From Nocardioides sp. SYSU D00038 (lineage in GTDB: Bacteria > Actinomycetota > Actinomycetes > Propionibacteriales > Nocardioidaceae): a DNA stretch of 64,000 nt. A program made the translations under genes and the position numbers. Of the stretch, positions 34,105 through 41,968 are shown piece by piece. The stretch spans positions 1 to 64,000 of the forward strand of contig NZ_JAFFJT010000030.1 of NCBI RefSeq assembly GCF_016924665.1. The letters run 5' to 3'. Positions within the stretch are counted from its first letter, which is position 1. Every line of letters starts with the position of its first letter. Under the pieces are notes generated by a model, which did no database searches, was not told where the DNA came from, and saw nothing but the letters and a program-made list of their open reading frames with translations.

Positions 34105-35469
34105 TCAACCGACTCGTCCGGCGCGGCCCAGCAGGCCCTGCGGTCGGAACATCAACAGGATGATCAAGATGCCGAGCGCCACGGCGTACTTCAGGTCGCC
34201 CGGCGCGCCCAGCGGGCCGGCCAGCTCGACGACCAGGCCGATGATGAGCGACCCGACCAGGGCGCCGAACGCCGTGCCGAGGCCGCCCAGCGTGACCGCG
34301 GCGAACAGCAGCAGCAGGATCTGCATGCCGGTGTCCCAGCGGATGCCGTTGCTGACCGTGAGCGCGTAGAGCACGCCGGAGAGACCGGCGAGGCCCGCCG
34401 AGGCGGTCCACACGATCCGCACGATCCGGTCGACGTCGATGCCCGACGCCGACGCCAGGGCGGGGTTGTCGGACACCGCGCGGGTGGCCTGGCCGAGGCG
34501 GGTGCGCAGCAGGACGAACCCGACGAGGCCGATCATCACGATCGCGATGCCCATCGCGATCAGCGACATGCTGTTGGTGTTGACCGGACCGAAGCTGTAG
34601 GACTCGAACGACTGCAGGGTCACCTTCACCTGCGAGCCGCCGACGACGTACTGGAAGGCGTACTGGAGCGCCAGCGAGAGACCGATCGTGACGATCATCA
34701 GCTGGGTCAGGCCCAACCCTCGGCGGCGCAGCGGCTTCCACATCACCACGTCCTGGAGCAGGCCGCTGCCGGCGCAGAGCAGGGTGGTCAGGATGATGCC
34801 GACCCAGAGGTTGAGGCCGTACTCGGCCTGGCTGACCAGGAAGTAGGCGACCACGCCGCCGAGCGTCACCTGCTCGGCGTGGGCGAAGTTCGAGAGCCCG
34901 GTGGTGCCGTAGATCAGGCTGAGCCCGAGCGAGGCGAGCGCGAGCAGCAGGCCGAGCTTGAGGCCGCTGAACGCGCCGCCGACCAGCTGGTCGGTCTTGG
35001 AGGTGCCCGAGGCGTCGTAGTCCTCGGAGCGGACCTCGAGGTCGGGCACCGCGGTGCGACCCAGCTGGACCTCGACCCGCAGGGTGCCGTCGGGGCCGGC
35101 CTGGGCGGCGGCCGGCGGGATCTGCTCGACCCCGTCGGGGAGCGTGTCCTCGTCGAGCTTGACGAGGTAGGTGCCGGGCTCGGTGAGCGTGAAGGCGAAC
35201 TTGCCGTCGGCCTCCGTGGTCTGGACCTCGATCTCCACGCCGCCCTCGTCGAGGAGCTGGACGTCGGCGCCCTCGACGGGGTCGGACCGGGAGCCCACCG
35301 TGCCGCTCACGCACCCGGTCTTGTCGGCCTGGGCCAGGCAGCCGACCGCGGCCGTGGCCGGGGCGGCCGAGAGCCCGAGCACCCCCAGCGGGGCGAGCAC
35401 GAGCGCGACCAGCAGGCCGAGGGCCCAGCGTCCCCTGCTCGGCCCTGGGGCTGGATGACGATCCAACAC
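34105..35469 (-). CDS. livH: LivH permease fused to an extracytoplasmic beta-sandwich domain
   Basis: A 454-residue protein in two parts. Residues 1-40 look like a signal peptide (WALGLLVALVLAPLGVLGLSAAPATAAVG). Residues 45-150 form a secreted domain with the carboxypeptidase-regulatory/SdrD-B pattern (GCVSGTVGSRSDPVEGADVQLLDEGGVEIEVQTTEADGKFAFTLTEPGTYLVKLD). Residues 160-454 are a normal LivH permease (IYGTTGLSNFAHAEQVTLGG; coupling loop TRLGQATRAVSDNPALASASGID). The extra domain may help dock the binding protein. It is the first gene of livHMGF; GGAGG lies 8 bases before the GTG. Confidence 0.9.
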   Translation of the reverse strand: MLDRHPAPGPSRGRWALGLLVALVLAPLGVLGLSAAPATAAVGCLAQADKTGCVSGTVGSRSDPVEGADVQLLDEGGVEIEVQTTEADGKFAFTLTEPGTYLVKLDEDTLPDGVEQIPPAAAQAGPDGTLRVEVQLGRTAVPDLEVRSEDYDASGTSKTDQLVGGAFSGLKLGLLLALASLGLSLIYGTTGLSNFAHAEQVTLGGVVAYFLVSQAEYGLNLWVGIILTTLLCAGSGLLQDVVMWKPLRRRGLGLTQLMIVTIGLSLALQYAFQYVVGGSQVKVTLQSFESYSFGPVNTNSMSLIAMGIAIVMIGLVGFVLLRTRLGQATRAVSDNPALASASGIDVDRIVRIVWTASAGLAGLSGVLYALTVSNGIRWDTGMQILLLLFAAVTLGGLGTAFGALVGSLIIGLVVELAGPLGAPGDLKYAVALGILIILLMFRPQGLLGRAGRVG

Positions 35470-35512
35470 GAAGAGGTCCTCCCATCACGCACCCGCCCGG
35501 ATGCTGCCCGGC

Positions 35513-35518
35513 AGTCTA
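35513..35518 (-). promoter_or_regulatory. -10 box of the livHMGF operon
   Basis: TAGACT on the minus strand; transcription would begin near 35506, giving a leader of about 37 bases that contains GGGAGGA. Confidence 0.5.
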
Positions 35519-35625
35519 AGCAGGTCCGGAGTGATCCGTGCCACCAGGACCTGCCGGGGGCTCGGCCGCACCCGCGTCGAGACCGGAGCGTTATGGAGCC
35601 GTGACCTGCGGTCGGCGAGAGCGGG

Positions 35626-36231
35626 TCAGCCGCCGGCGAGGCCGGGGCCGTGGGTGATGACCCCGTCGGCGACCTGGCGCATCGAGAGCCGCAGGTCCAT
35701 CGCGGTCTTCTGGATCCACCGGAACGCCTCGGGCTCCGACAGCCCGAGCTGCGCCTGGAGCACACCCTTGGCGCGCTCGACGGCCTTGCGGGTCTCGAGC
35801 CGCTCGGTGAGGTCGGCGACCTCGGCCTCGAGCAGCGAGAGCTCGGCGAACCGGCTGACCGCCATCTCGATGGCCGGTACCAGGTCGGTCTTCGAGAACG
35901 GCTTGACCAGGTAGGCCATCGCGCCGGCGTCGCGGGCCCGCTCGACCAGCTCGCGCTGCGAGAAGGCGGTGAGGATCACGACGGGGGCGATCCGGTCGGC
36001 GGCGATCTGCTCGGCCGCCGCGATGCCGTCGAGCACCGGCATCTTCACGTCGAGGATCACCAGGTCGGGGCGGTGCTCGCGGGCCTGCTCGACGGCGGTC
36101 GCGCCGTCGCCGGCCTGGGCCACGACGTCGTAGCCCTCCTCGGTCAGCATCTCGGCGAGGTCCATCCGGATCAGCACCTCGTCCTCGCCGATGACCACGG
36201 TCCGCGTGGCGGTGCTGCTGGGGTCGCTCAC
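35626..36231 (-). CDS. pdtaR: ANTAR response regulator (PdtaR-like)
   Basis: A 201-residue regulator with a receiver domain (residues 10-125; acidic pocket near GEDE at 15-18, phosphoacceptor Asp61 in VILDVKMPVLDG, Lys in YLVKPFS) and a C-terminal ANTAR RNA-binding domain (about 135-195; TRKAVERAKGVLQAQLGLSEPEAFRWIQ). ANTAR proteins bind paired hairpins in nascent RNA and prevent termination. In mycobacteria PdtaR works with kinase PdtaS, which is not in this window. The GTG at 36231 is 7 bases after TAGCCT, so the mRNA is probably leaderless. Confidence 0.93.
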   Translation of the reverse strand: MSDPSSTATRTVVIGEDEVLIRMDLAEMLTEEGYDVVAQAGDGATAVEQAREHRPDLVILDVKMPVLDGIAAAEQIAADRIAPVVILTAFSQRELVERARDAGAMAYLVKPFSKTDLVPAIEMAVSRFAELSLLEAEVADLTERLETRKAVERAKGVLQAQLGLSEPEAFRWIQKTAMDLRLSMRQVADGVITHGPGLAGG

Positions 36232-36238
36232 GCGGGAC

Positions 36239-36244
36239 AGGCTA
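36239..36244 (-). promoter_or_regulatory. -10 box of pdtaR made from the upstream stop codon
   Basis: TAGCCT on the minus strand. Its TAG (36242-36244) is the stop of the small gene before it; 7 bases separate it from the pdtaR GTG. Confidence 0.5.
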
Positions 36245-36454
36245 GCGGCCCCCCACCGACGCCGACCGCCCAGGCCAGCCCGTGGGAACGGGCGTCGTGG
36301 CGGGCCGATGCGCCGCCGCCGACGCCACCGCCGCGAGCGCCGCCGCGACCTCGGCTCGCTCGACGGCGCGACGCGAGCACTCGGTGGCCGCCGCGCGGGC
36401 GTTGGCGACCGCGCGCTCGTTGCTGGTCCGTGCCCACGCCCAGGGCCTCCACAT
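36242..36454 (-). CDS. small alanine/arginine-rich protein, unknown
   Basis: A 70-residue open frame beginning MWRPWAWARTSNERAVANAR and containing a helical alanine-arginine segment (VERAEVAAALAAVASAAA). Three things support it as a gene: codon third positions are almost all G or C; GGAGG lies 5 bases before the ATG; and TCGACA-17-TAGGAT forms a near-consensus promoter about 40 bases upstream. It ends in the -10 box of pdtaR. I do not recognise a family. Confidence 0.6.
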   Translation of the reverse strand: MWRPWAWARTSNERAVANARAAATECSRRAVERAEVAAALAAVASAAAHRPATTPVPTGWPGRSASVGGR

Positions 36455-36494
36455 GGCGTCCTCCGTCGCTCCCGAGTCGTCGCCGACGTCTCAA

Positions 36495-36523
36495 ATCCTA
36501 GTCAATCACTCGACTTTTGTCGA
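36495..36523 (-). promoter_or_regulatory. promoter of the small gene before pdtaR
   Basis: TCGACA (36523-36518) and TAGGAT (36500-36495) on the minus strand with 17 bases between them; TCGACA differs from the ideal -35 at one base. Confidence 0.55.
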
Positions 36524-36566
36524 CTCGGCGCCGGTCTGCCGATCCACTAGGCTCGGCGCTGCTCCG

Positions 36567-36642
36567 GCCCCGGTAGCCCAACGGCAGAGGCGATGGTCTC
36601 AAACACCATTCAGTGTCGGTTCGAATCCGACCCGGGGCACCA
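36567..36642 (+). tRNA. tRNA with anticodon CAA, short variable loop
   Basis: A full cloverleaf with CCA encoded: acceptor GCCCCGG/CCGGGGC, three-pair D stem GCC/GGC, anticodon stem ATGGT/ACCAT, loop CTCAAAC with CAA at 36600-36602, T stem GTCGG/CCGAC with TTCGAAT loop, discriminator A. CAA reads the leucine codon UUG. Leucine tRNAs normally carry a long variable arm of 11 or more bases; here the variable loop is five bases (TCAGT), as in class I tRNAs. The gene is 73 bases plus CCA. TAGGCT at 36548-36553 is the likely -10. A HTH-LAGLIDADG gene follows directly. Confidence 0.85.
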
Positions 36643-36676
36643 GCGGACGTCGGTGGTCACCGGCACCGTGGAGGCT

Positions 36677-37420
36677 GTGTACGACGATCCGACCCGCGAC
36701 CGAGCACTGGCGATGCTGGCTGCCGGCCGCACCCTCTCGGAGACCTCGCGTGCGCTCGGGATCAGCCGTGCGGCGCTGCGCGAGTGGCGCGACCAGCCTC
36801 GGGCCGGGCGCACCAACACCTGCCCGCGTACCCCGGGCCACGAGCCGTCCCCGGACGCGTACGTCGAGCTGCTGGGCTACTACCTCGGCGACGGGTGCAT
36901 CTCCGACTGCGGTCGCTACCACTCCCTGCGCATCTCCTGCGACGCCGCGCTGCCCGGCGTCGTCAAGCGGGTGGCCGAGGTGCTGCAGCAGGTCCGCCCG
37001 GACGGCATCGTGCACCGGGTGCCGGCACCGGGCGCAGTCGTCGTGCAGGGCAACTGGAAGCACTGGCCCTGCCTCTTCCCCCAGCACGGCCCCGGGCGCA
37101 AGCACGACCGGGCGATCGTGCTCGAGGACTGGCAGCGACACCTGGTCGAGGCCCACCCGGGGCCGTTCCTGCGCGGGCTGTTCCACTCCGACGGGTCGCG
37201 GGTGCGCAACTGGGCGACCCGGACGGTCGCGGGGCGCCCGAAGCGCTACGACTACCCGCGCTGGCAGTTCACCAACACCTCCCCCGACATCCGGGAGCTG
37301 TGCACGTGGGCGCTGGACCTCGTCGGCATCGCGTGGCGCCAGTCGCGCTGGAACTGCGTCAGCGTCTCGCGGCGCGAGGCGGTCGCGGCTCTGGACGCGC
37401 TCATCGGCCCCAAGTCGTGA
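36677..37420 (+). CDS. free-standing HTH-LAGLIDADG protein (homing-endonuclease-like)
   Basis: A 247-residue protein with an N-terminal helix-turn-helix (about 17-38: LSETSRALGISRAALREW) and a C-terminal domain with two LAGLIDADG motifs, LLGYYLGDG (65-73) and FLRGLFHSDG (164-173), each with the metal-binding Asp. Two motifs in one chain with about 100 residues between them is the single-chain homing endonuclease layout. It lies outside any intein or intron and begins 34 bases after the CCA of the tRNA. The GTG at 36677 is a choice by pattern; GTG at 36668 is possible, and the frame stays open back into the tRNA. It could be a nuclease or a regulator that reuses the fold. Confidence 0.78.
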   Translation: MYDDPTRDRALAMLAAGRTLSETSRALGISRAALREWRDQPRAGRTNTCPRTPGHEPSPDAYVELLGYYLGDGCISDCGRYHSLRISCDAALPGVVKRVAEVLQQVRPDGIVHRVPAPGAVVVQGNWKHWPCLFPQHGPGRKHDRAIVLEDWQRHLVEAHPGPFLRGLFHSDGSRVRNWATRTVAGRPKRYDYPRWQFTNTSPDIRELCTWALDLVGIAWRQSRWNCVSVSRREAVAALDALIGPKS

Positions 37421-37472
37421 CGCCCAGGTCATGACCGAGCGCCGCCGCGGGAGTCACCTATGCTCGTCGCTC

Positions 37473-38204
37473 GTGACCAGCAGCCCGCACGACGAGCCCG
37501 CCCCGCGCCGGATCCCCCGCCACCAGGTGGTGCGCCGACTGCTCGCGACCTACGACGACCCGCGCTACCTCGAGGTGGGCGTCAGCGCGGGACGCACCTT
37601 CCACCAGCTCGCTGCCAGCACGATGGTGGCGGTCGACCCGGAGTTCCGCTTCGACCACGTCGCGGCCGCCCGCGAGCACCCGCACGCGACGTACCACCCG
37701 GTCACCAGCGACGAGTACTTCGGCACCGTCATCGGTCGCGACGACAAGTTCGAGGTGGTCTACCTCGACGGGCTGCACACCTTCGAGCAGACCCTGCGCG
37801 ACCTGCTCAATGCCCTGGAGCACCTCACCCCCGACGGCGTGGTGGTGATCGACGACGTGCGGCCGCCGTCCTACCACGCCTCGCTGCCCGACCTCTCCCA
37901 GGTCGCCCGCCTGCGCGAGGCCGCCGGCGACCCCACGAAGGCGTGGATGGGCGACGTCTACCGGCTGGTGTGGTTCATCGACACCTTCTGCCAGCAGCTG
38001 ACCTGGCGCACCGTCGCCAACAACCACGGTCAGGCCGTGGTCTGGCGGCAGCCGCGCCCGTCGGTCACCGAGCGGTCGGCGCGCGAGGTCGCCGAGCTGC
38101 CGTTCGAGCGGGTCGTGCTCGACCAGCAGGTGCTGCGGCTGGCCCGGTTCCGCGACATCGTCGCCGACTTCCGGGCCTGGCGCGGGCTGCCGCCCGAGAG
38201 CTGA
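37473..38204 (+). CDS. class I methyltransferase (Methyltransf_24 type)
   Basis: A 243-residue protein. YLEVGVSAGRTFHQLA is the SAM-binding motif and EVVYLDGLHTFEQTLRDLLNALEHLTPDGVVVIDDVRPP is the typical region of the Methyltransf_24 family, whose members modify sugars or small molecules. The GTG at 37473 is 8 bases after TATGCT, suggesting a leaderless or near-leaderless mRNA. It follows the HTH-LAGLIDADG gene in the same direction but with its own promoter. The substrate is unknown. Confidence 0.86.
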   Translation: MTSSPHDEPAPRRIPRHQVVRRLLATYDDPRYLEVGVSAGRTFHQLAASTMVAVDPEFRFDHVAAAREHPHATYHPVTSDEYFGTVIGRDDKFEVVYLDGLHTFEQTLRDLLNALEHLTPDGVVVIDDVRPPSYHASLPDLSQVARLREAAGDPTKAWMGDVYRLVWFIDTFCQQLTWRTVANNHGQAVVWRQPRPSVTERSAREVAELPFERVVLDQQVLRLARFRDIVADFRAWRGLPPES

Positions 38205-38224
38205 GCCGCGCTCGGCCGGCCGAG

Positions 38225-38836
38225 CTAGGAGTTCTCGGGCAGGCAGAGGAAGAACGTGCGCGTCGGCAGGTAGAACGGGCGCGCCACCAGGACGTCGTAG
38301 CCCCGCTCCTCGAGCATCCGGAACAGCGCCTGCGGCCGCGGCCAGAACGAGTGCTCGTTGCCCCACGACGCCGTGGAGTGCTTGGCCTGGTCGGGCTCGC
38401 GGTAGTGGACGCCGGCGTAGCCCTGCACGGTCACGACCTCGGAGAGCTTGTGGTCCATCGGCGAGCGCGCGCCGTTGGCGACGTGGGTGTCGAGGATGAG
38501 CGGGGTGCCGCTCGCCCGGTCGAGCAGCGAGAGCTGGTCGTCGAGCGTCAGGTGGTAGAAGAGCCCGAGGCAGGCGATCAGGTCGTAGCCGCCGAGGTCG
38601 ACGTCGCGGACGTCGCCTACCTCCCAGGTGATCCGGTCGTCGACGGGGAACCGGTCGCCGCGGGCGTCGTGGGCGGTGACCTTCCACCCGCGGTCGGCGG
38701 CGTCGATCGCGAACTTGCCGTGGCCCGCGCCGAGGTCGATCATCCGCCCCGGCTCGACGTGGCCCAGCATCCGGCGGAACCACTTGAAGCGAAGGGCGTG
38801 GGTGTGCTCGTCGACCCCACCGTTGGGCGTAGGCAT
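38225..38836 (-). CDS. class I SAM-dependent methyltransferase
   Basis: A 203-residue methyltransferase. MIDLGAGHGKFAIDAADRGWKVTAHDARG contains motif I and the acidic end of strand 2, and GGYDLIACLGLFYHLTLDDQ is motif IV. The C-terminal half ends LPTRTFFLCLPENS. It lies 11 bases after the pyk stop and is probably cotranscribed with pyk. The substrate is unknown; a sugar or glycolipid is possible because several similar enzymes are encoded nearby. Confidence 0.87.
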   Translation of the reverse strand: MPTPNGGVDEHTHALRFKWFRRMLGHVEPGRMIDLGAGHGKFAIDAADRGWKVTAHDARGDRFPVDDRITWEVGDVRDVDLGGYDLIACLGLFYHLTLDDQLSLLDRASGTPLILDTHVANGARSPMDHKLSEVVTVQGYAGVHYREPDQAKHSTASWGNEHSFWPRPQALFRMLEERGYDVLVARPFYLPTRTFFLCLPENS

Positions 38837-38847
38837 GCCTCAGCCTC

Positions 38848-40308
38848 TCACGCGCGCTTGTAGGCCGGCGCGACCTCGTTGATCGCGTCGCCCATCCGGT
38901 GGATCCGCAGTGCGTTGGTCGAGCCGGGGATGCCGGGCGGCGACCCGGCGATGATCACCACGAGGTCGCCCTCGGTGACCCGGCCGATCTCCAGCAGCTG
39001 CTCGTCGACCTGGCGGACCATCTCGTCGGTGTGCTGCACCTGCGAGGTCTTGAACGTCTCGACGCCCCACGACAGCGCGAGCTGCGAGCGCACCCGCGCC
39101 TCGGGCGTGAAGGCCAGCACCGGCACCGGGCCGCGCAGCCGCGACATCCGGCGGGCGGAGTCGCCGCTCTGGGTGAACGCCACGACGTACTTGGCGTCGA
39201 CCCGCTGGGCGACCTCCTCGGCGGCCTTGGCGATGATGCCGGAGCGGGTGTGCGGGTCCCAGTCGATCTGGCCGATGTCGCCGATGCCGTCGTCGTCGTG
39301 GGCGTGCAGCTCGGCGGAGGTGATGATCCGGGCCATCGTCTCGACGGTGTGCACGGGGTACTCCCCCACGCTGGTCTCGCCCGACAGCATCACCGCGTCG
39401 GCGCCGTCGAGGACGGCGTTCGCGACGTCGGAGGCCTCGGCCCGGGTGGGCGCGGGGTTGGTGATCATCGACTCCAGCATCTGGGTCGCCACGATCACCG
39501 GCTTGGCGTTGAGTCGGGCCTTGTTGATCACCTGCTTCTGCAGGAACGGCACGTCCTCGAGCGGGCACTCCACGCCGAGGTCGCCGCGGGCGACCATGAA
39601 CATGTCGAAGGCGTCGATCACCTCGTCGAGGTTGGCGATCGCCTGCGGTTTCTCGATCTTGGCGATGATCGGGAGCACGACCCCCTCCTCGCGCATGACC
39701 TTGCGGACGTCCTCGGCGTCGGCGGCGTTGCGCACGAAGCTCAGCGCGATGAAGTCGACCCCGAGCCGGAGCGCGAACCGCAGGTCCTCGACGTCCTTCT
39801 CCGACAGCGCCGGCACCGAGACGGCGACGCCGGGCAGGTTGATGCCCTTGTGGTTGCTCACCGGGCCGCCGACCAGCACCTCGGTGCGCACGTCCTGGCC
39901 CTCGACCCCGGTGACCCGGAGCCGGACCTTGCCGTCGTCGATGAGGATCGGATCACCCACGTTGACGTCGCCGGGCAGCCCGGCGTACGTCGTGCCGGCG
40001 ACCTGGTCGTCGCCCGGGACCTCGCGGGTGGTGATCGTCCAGGCCTGCCCGCGTCGGAGCTGGGCCTTGCCCTCGGCGAAGGTCGCGAGGCGGATCTTCG
40101 GGCCCTGGAGGTCGGCGAAGATGCCGACGCCGTGGCCGCTGGTGTCGCTGGCCTCGCGGACCAGGCGGTACGCCTCGGCGTGGTCGGCCTGGGTGCCGTG
40201 GCTCATGTTCAGCCGGGCGACGTCCATCCCCGCATAGACCAGTTCCTTGATCCGCCGGGCGGACGCGGTGGCCGGCCCCAGCGTGCACACGATCTTCGCT
40301 CTTCGCAC
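38848..40308 (-). CDS. pyk: pyruvate kinase
   Basis: A 486-residue glycolytic enzyme that makes ATP and pyruvate from phosphoenolpyruvate. The N-terminus RRAKIVCTLGPATASARRIKEL is typical, LQGPKIRLATF lies in the first barrel strand region, and the active-site signature IIAKIEKPQAIANLDEVI carries the catalytic lysine. The effector-binding C-terminal domain follows from about residue 350. The GTG at 40308 is 6 bases after TAGGTT, so the mRNA is probably leaderless. The pyk gene lies close to the ANTAR regulator, as in Streptomyces. Confidence 0.97.
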   Translation of the reverse strand: MRRAKIVCTLGPATASARRIKELVYAGMDVARLNMSHGTQADHAEAYRLVREASDTSGHGVGIFADLQGPKIRLATFAEGKAQLRRGQAWTITTREVPGDDQVAGTTYAGLPGDVNVGDPILIDDGKVRLRVTGVEGQDVRTEVLVGGPVSNHKGINLPGVAVSVPALSEKDVEDLRFALRLGVDFIALSFVRNAADAEDVRKVMREEGVVLPIIAKIEKPQAIANLDEVIDAFDMFMVARGDLGVECPLEDVPFLQKQVINKARLNAKPVIVATQMLESMITNPAPTRAEASDVANAVLDGADAVMLSGETSVGEYPVHTVETMARIITSAELHAHDDDGIGDIGQIDWDPHTRSGIIAKAAEEVAQRVDAKYVVAFTQSGDSARRMSRLRGPVPVLAFTPEARVRSQLALSWGVETFKTSQVQHTDEMVRQVDEQLLEIGRVTEGDLVVIIAGSPPGIPGSTNALRIHRMGDAINEVAPAYKRA

Positions 40309-40314
40309 GGGACC

Positions 40315-40320
40315 AACCTA
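40315..40320 (-). promoter_or_regulatory. -10 box of leaderless pyk
   Basis: TAGGTT on the minus strand, 6 bases before the GTG at 40308; TGTTGG lies 17 bases further upstream. Confidence 0.5.
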
Positions 40321-40429
40321 GCGAACCTTGGAACGATCCAACACCTGACCGGCCGGTAGCCTCGCTTTCCCTGGCCGGCCGGCCCGCGGTCGCGCCGCGG
40401 ACCGGGCCGGTGGGAGGCGCTCGGACCGG

Positions 40430-41896
40430 TCAGACCACGAGGGGGCGCTCGGTCGGCAGGATCGGCGCCGGCAGCGTGGTCGACCCGGTGAGGAACTCGT
40501 CGACGGCCGCGGCGGCGGCCCGGCCCTCGGCGATCGCCCAGACGATCAGGCTCTGGCCGCGCCCGGCGTCGCCGGCCACGAAGACCCCGGGCACCGACGA
40601 CTGGTAGGAGGAGTCGCGGGCCACGTTGCCGCGCTCGTCGAGGTCGACGCCCAGCTGCTCGACCAGGCCGGGCTTCTCCGGTCCGAGGAAGCCCATCGCG
40701 AACAGCACCAGCTCGGCCGGGATCTCCCGCTCGGTGCCCTCGAGCTCGACCAGCCTACCGTCCTCGAACCGGACGTCGACCAGCCGCAGCGCCCGCACGT
40801 TGCCGTGCTCGTCACCGAGGAACTCCTTGGTCGAGACGCCGTAGACCCGGTCGCCGGCCTCCTCGTGCGCCGAGGAGACCCGGAACGTCATCGGGTACGT
40901 CGGCCACGGCTGCCCGGCCGGCCGCGTCTGCGGGGGCTCGGGCATGATCTCCAGCTGGGTGATCGACGCGGCGCCGTGGCGGGTCGAGGTGCCGAGGCAG
41001 TCGGCGCCGGTGTCGCCGCCGCCGATGATGACGACGTTCTTGCCGGTGGCCATGATCTGGCCCTCGACCTCCTCGCCCAGCGCGGCCCGGTTGGCCTGCG
41101 GCAGGAACTCCATCGCCTGGTGGATGCCACCCAGCTCGCGGCCGGGGATCGGCAGGTCGCGGGGCTCGGTGGCGCCCATCGCGAGCACCACGGCATCGTA
41201 GCGGTCGCGGAGGCTCTCGCCCGTCAGGTCGCTGCCGACGTCGACGCCGGCCCGGAAGACCGTGCCCTCGCGACGCATCTGCTCCAGCCGCCGGTCGAGG
41301 TGCTTCTTCTCCATCTTGAACTCGGGGATGCCGTAGCGCAGCAGTCCGCCGACCTTGTCGGCCCGCTCGTAGACGGCGACGGTGTGCCCCGCCCGGGTGA
41401 GCTGCTGGGCGGCGGCCAGGCCGGCGGGGCCGGAGCCGACGACGGCCACGGTGCGGCCCGAGAGCCACTCCGGGGGCTGGGGCCGCACGAAGCCGGACTC
41501 CCAGGCCTTGTCGATGATCGAGACCTCGACGTTCTTGATGGTGACCGGGTCCTGGTTGATGCCCAGCACGCAGGCGGTCTCGCAGGGCGCCGGGCAGAGG
41601 CGACCGGTGAACTCCGGGAAGTTGTTGGTCGCGTGGAGGCGCTCGATGGCGCCCTCCCAGTCGTCGCGCCAGACCAGGTCGTTCCACTCCGGGATGATGT
41701 TGCCCAGTGGGCATCCCTGGTGGCAGAACGGGATGCCGCAGTCCATGCAGCGACCGGCCTGGGTGGTGATGATCGGCAGCAGGGCCCGCCCGACGCTGCC
41801 GGGGTAGACCTCGTTCCAGTCCTGGACCCGCTCCTCGACGGGGCGGCGGGCGGCGACCTCGCGGCCGTCCTTGAGGAAGCCCTTGGGGTCAGCCAT
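40430..41896 (-). CDS. gltD: glutamate synthase small subunit
   Basis: A 488-residue flavoprotein that passes electrons from NADPH to the large subunit. Cysteine groups CMDCGIPFCHQGCPLGN and CPAPCETACVLG hold the iron-sulfur clusters; VAVVGSGPAGLAAAQQLTRAGHTV binds FAD, and NVVIIGGGDTGADCLGTS binds NADPH. GVFVAGDAGRGQSLIVWAI closes the FAD fold. It lies 72 bases after gltB with a strong GGAGGGAGGT site. The two subunits make glutamate from glutamine and 2-oxoglutarate. Confidence 0.97.
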   Translation of the reverse strand: MADPKGFLKDGREVAARRPVEERVQDWNEVYPGSVGRALLPIITTQAGRCMDCGIPFCHQGCPLGNIIPEWNDLVWRDDWEGAIERLHATNNFPEFTGRLCPAPCETACVLGINQDPVTIKNVEVSIIDKAWESGFVRPQPPEWLSGRTVAVVGSGPAGLAAAQQLTRAGHTVAVYERADKVGGLLRYGIPEFKMEKKHLDRRLEQMRREGTVFRAGVDVGSDLTGESLRDRYDAVVLAMGATEPRDLPIPGRELGGIHQAMEFLPQANRAALGEEVEGQIMATGKNVVIIGGGDTGADCLGTSTRHGAASITQLEIMPEPPQTRPAGQPWPTYPMTFRVSSAHEEAGDRVYGVSTKEFLGDEHGNVRALRLVDVRFEDGRLVELEGTEREIPAELVLFAMGFLGPEKPGLVEQLGVDLDERGNVARDSSYQSSVPGVFVAGDAGRGQSLIVWAIAEGRAAAAAVDEFLTGSTTLPAPILPTERPLVV

Positions 41897-41968
41897 CAGG
41901 CACCTCCCTCCATGGTCGTGGTGTCAGGGGCGGTGCGGGCCGTCGTGGGCCGCACCGGGGGGTGACGG

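Noticed and set aside
36593..36676. Translation of the LAGLIDADG protein from the ATG inside the tRNA as its main start
   Set aside because: The extra residues have no domain character and overlap a structured RNA; GTG 36677 fits the family-like beginning better.
36567..37420. Integrated genetic element using the tRNA as attachment site
   Set aside because: No integrase and no second copy of the tRNA 3' end were seen downstream in the window.
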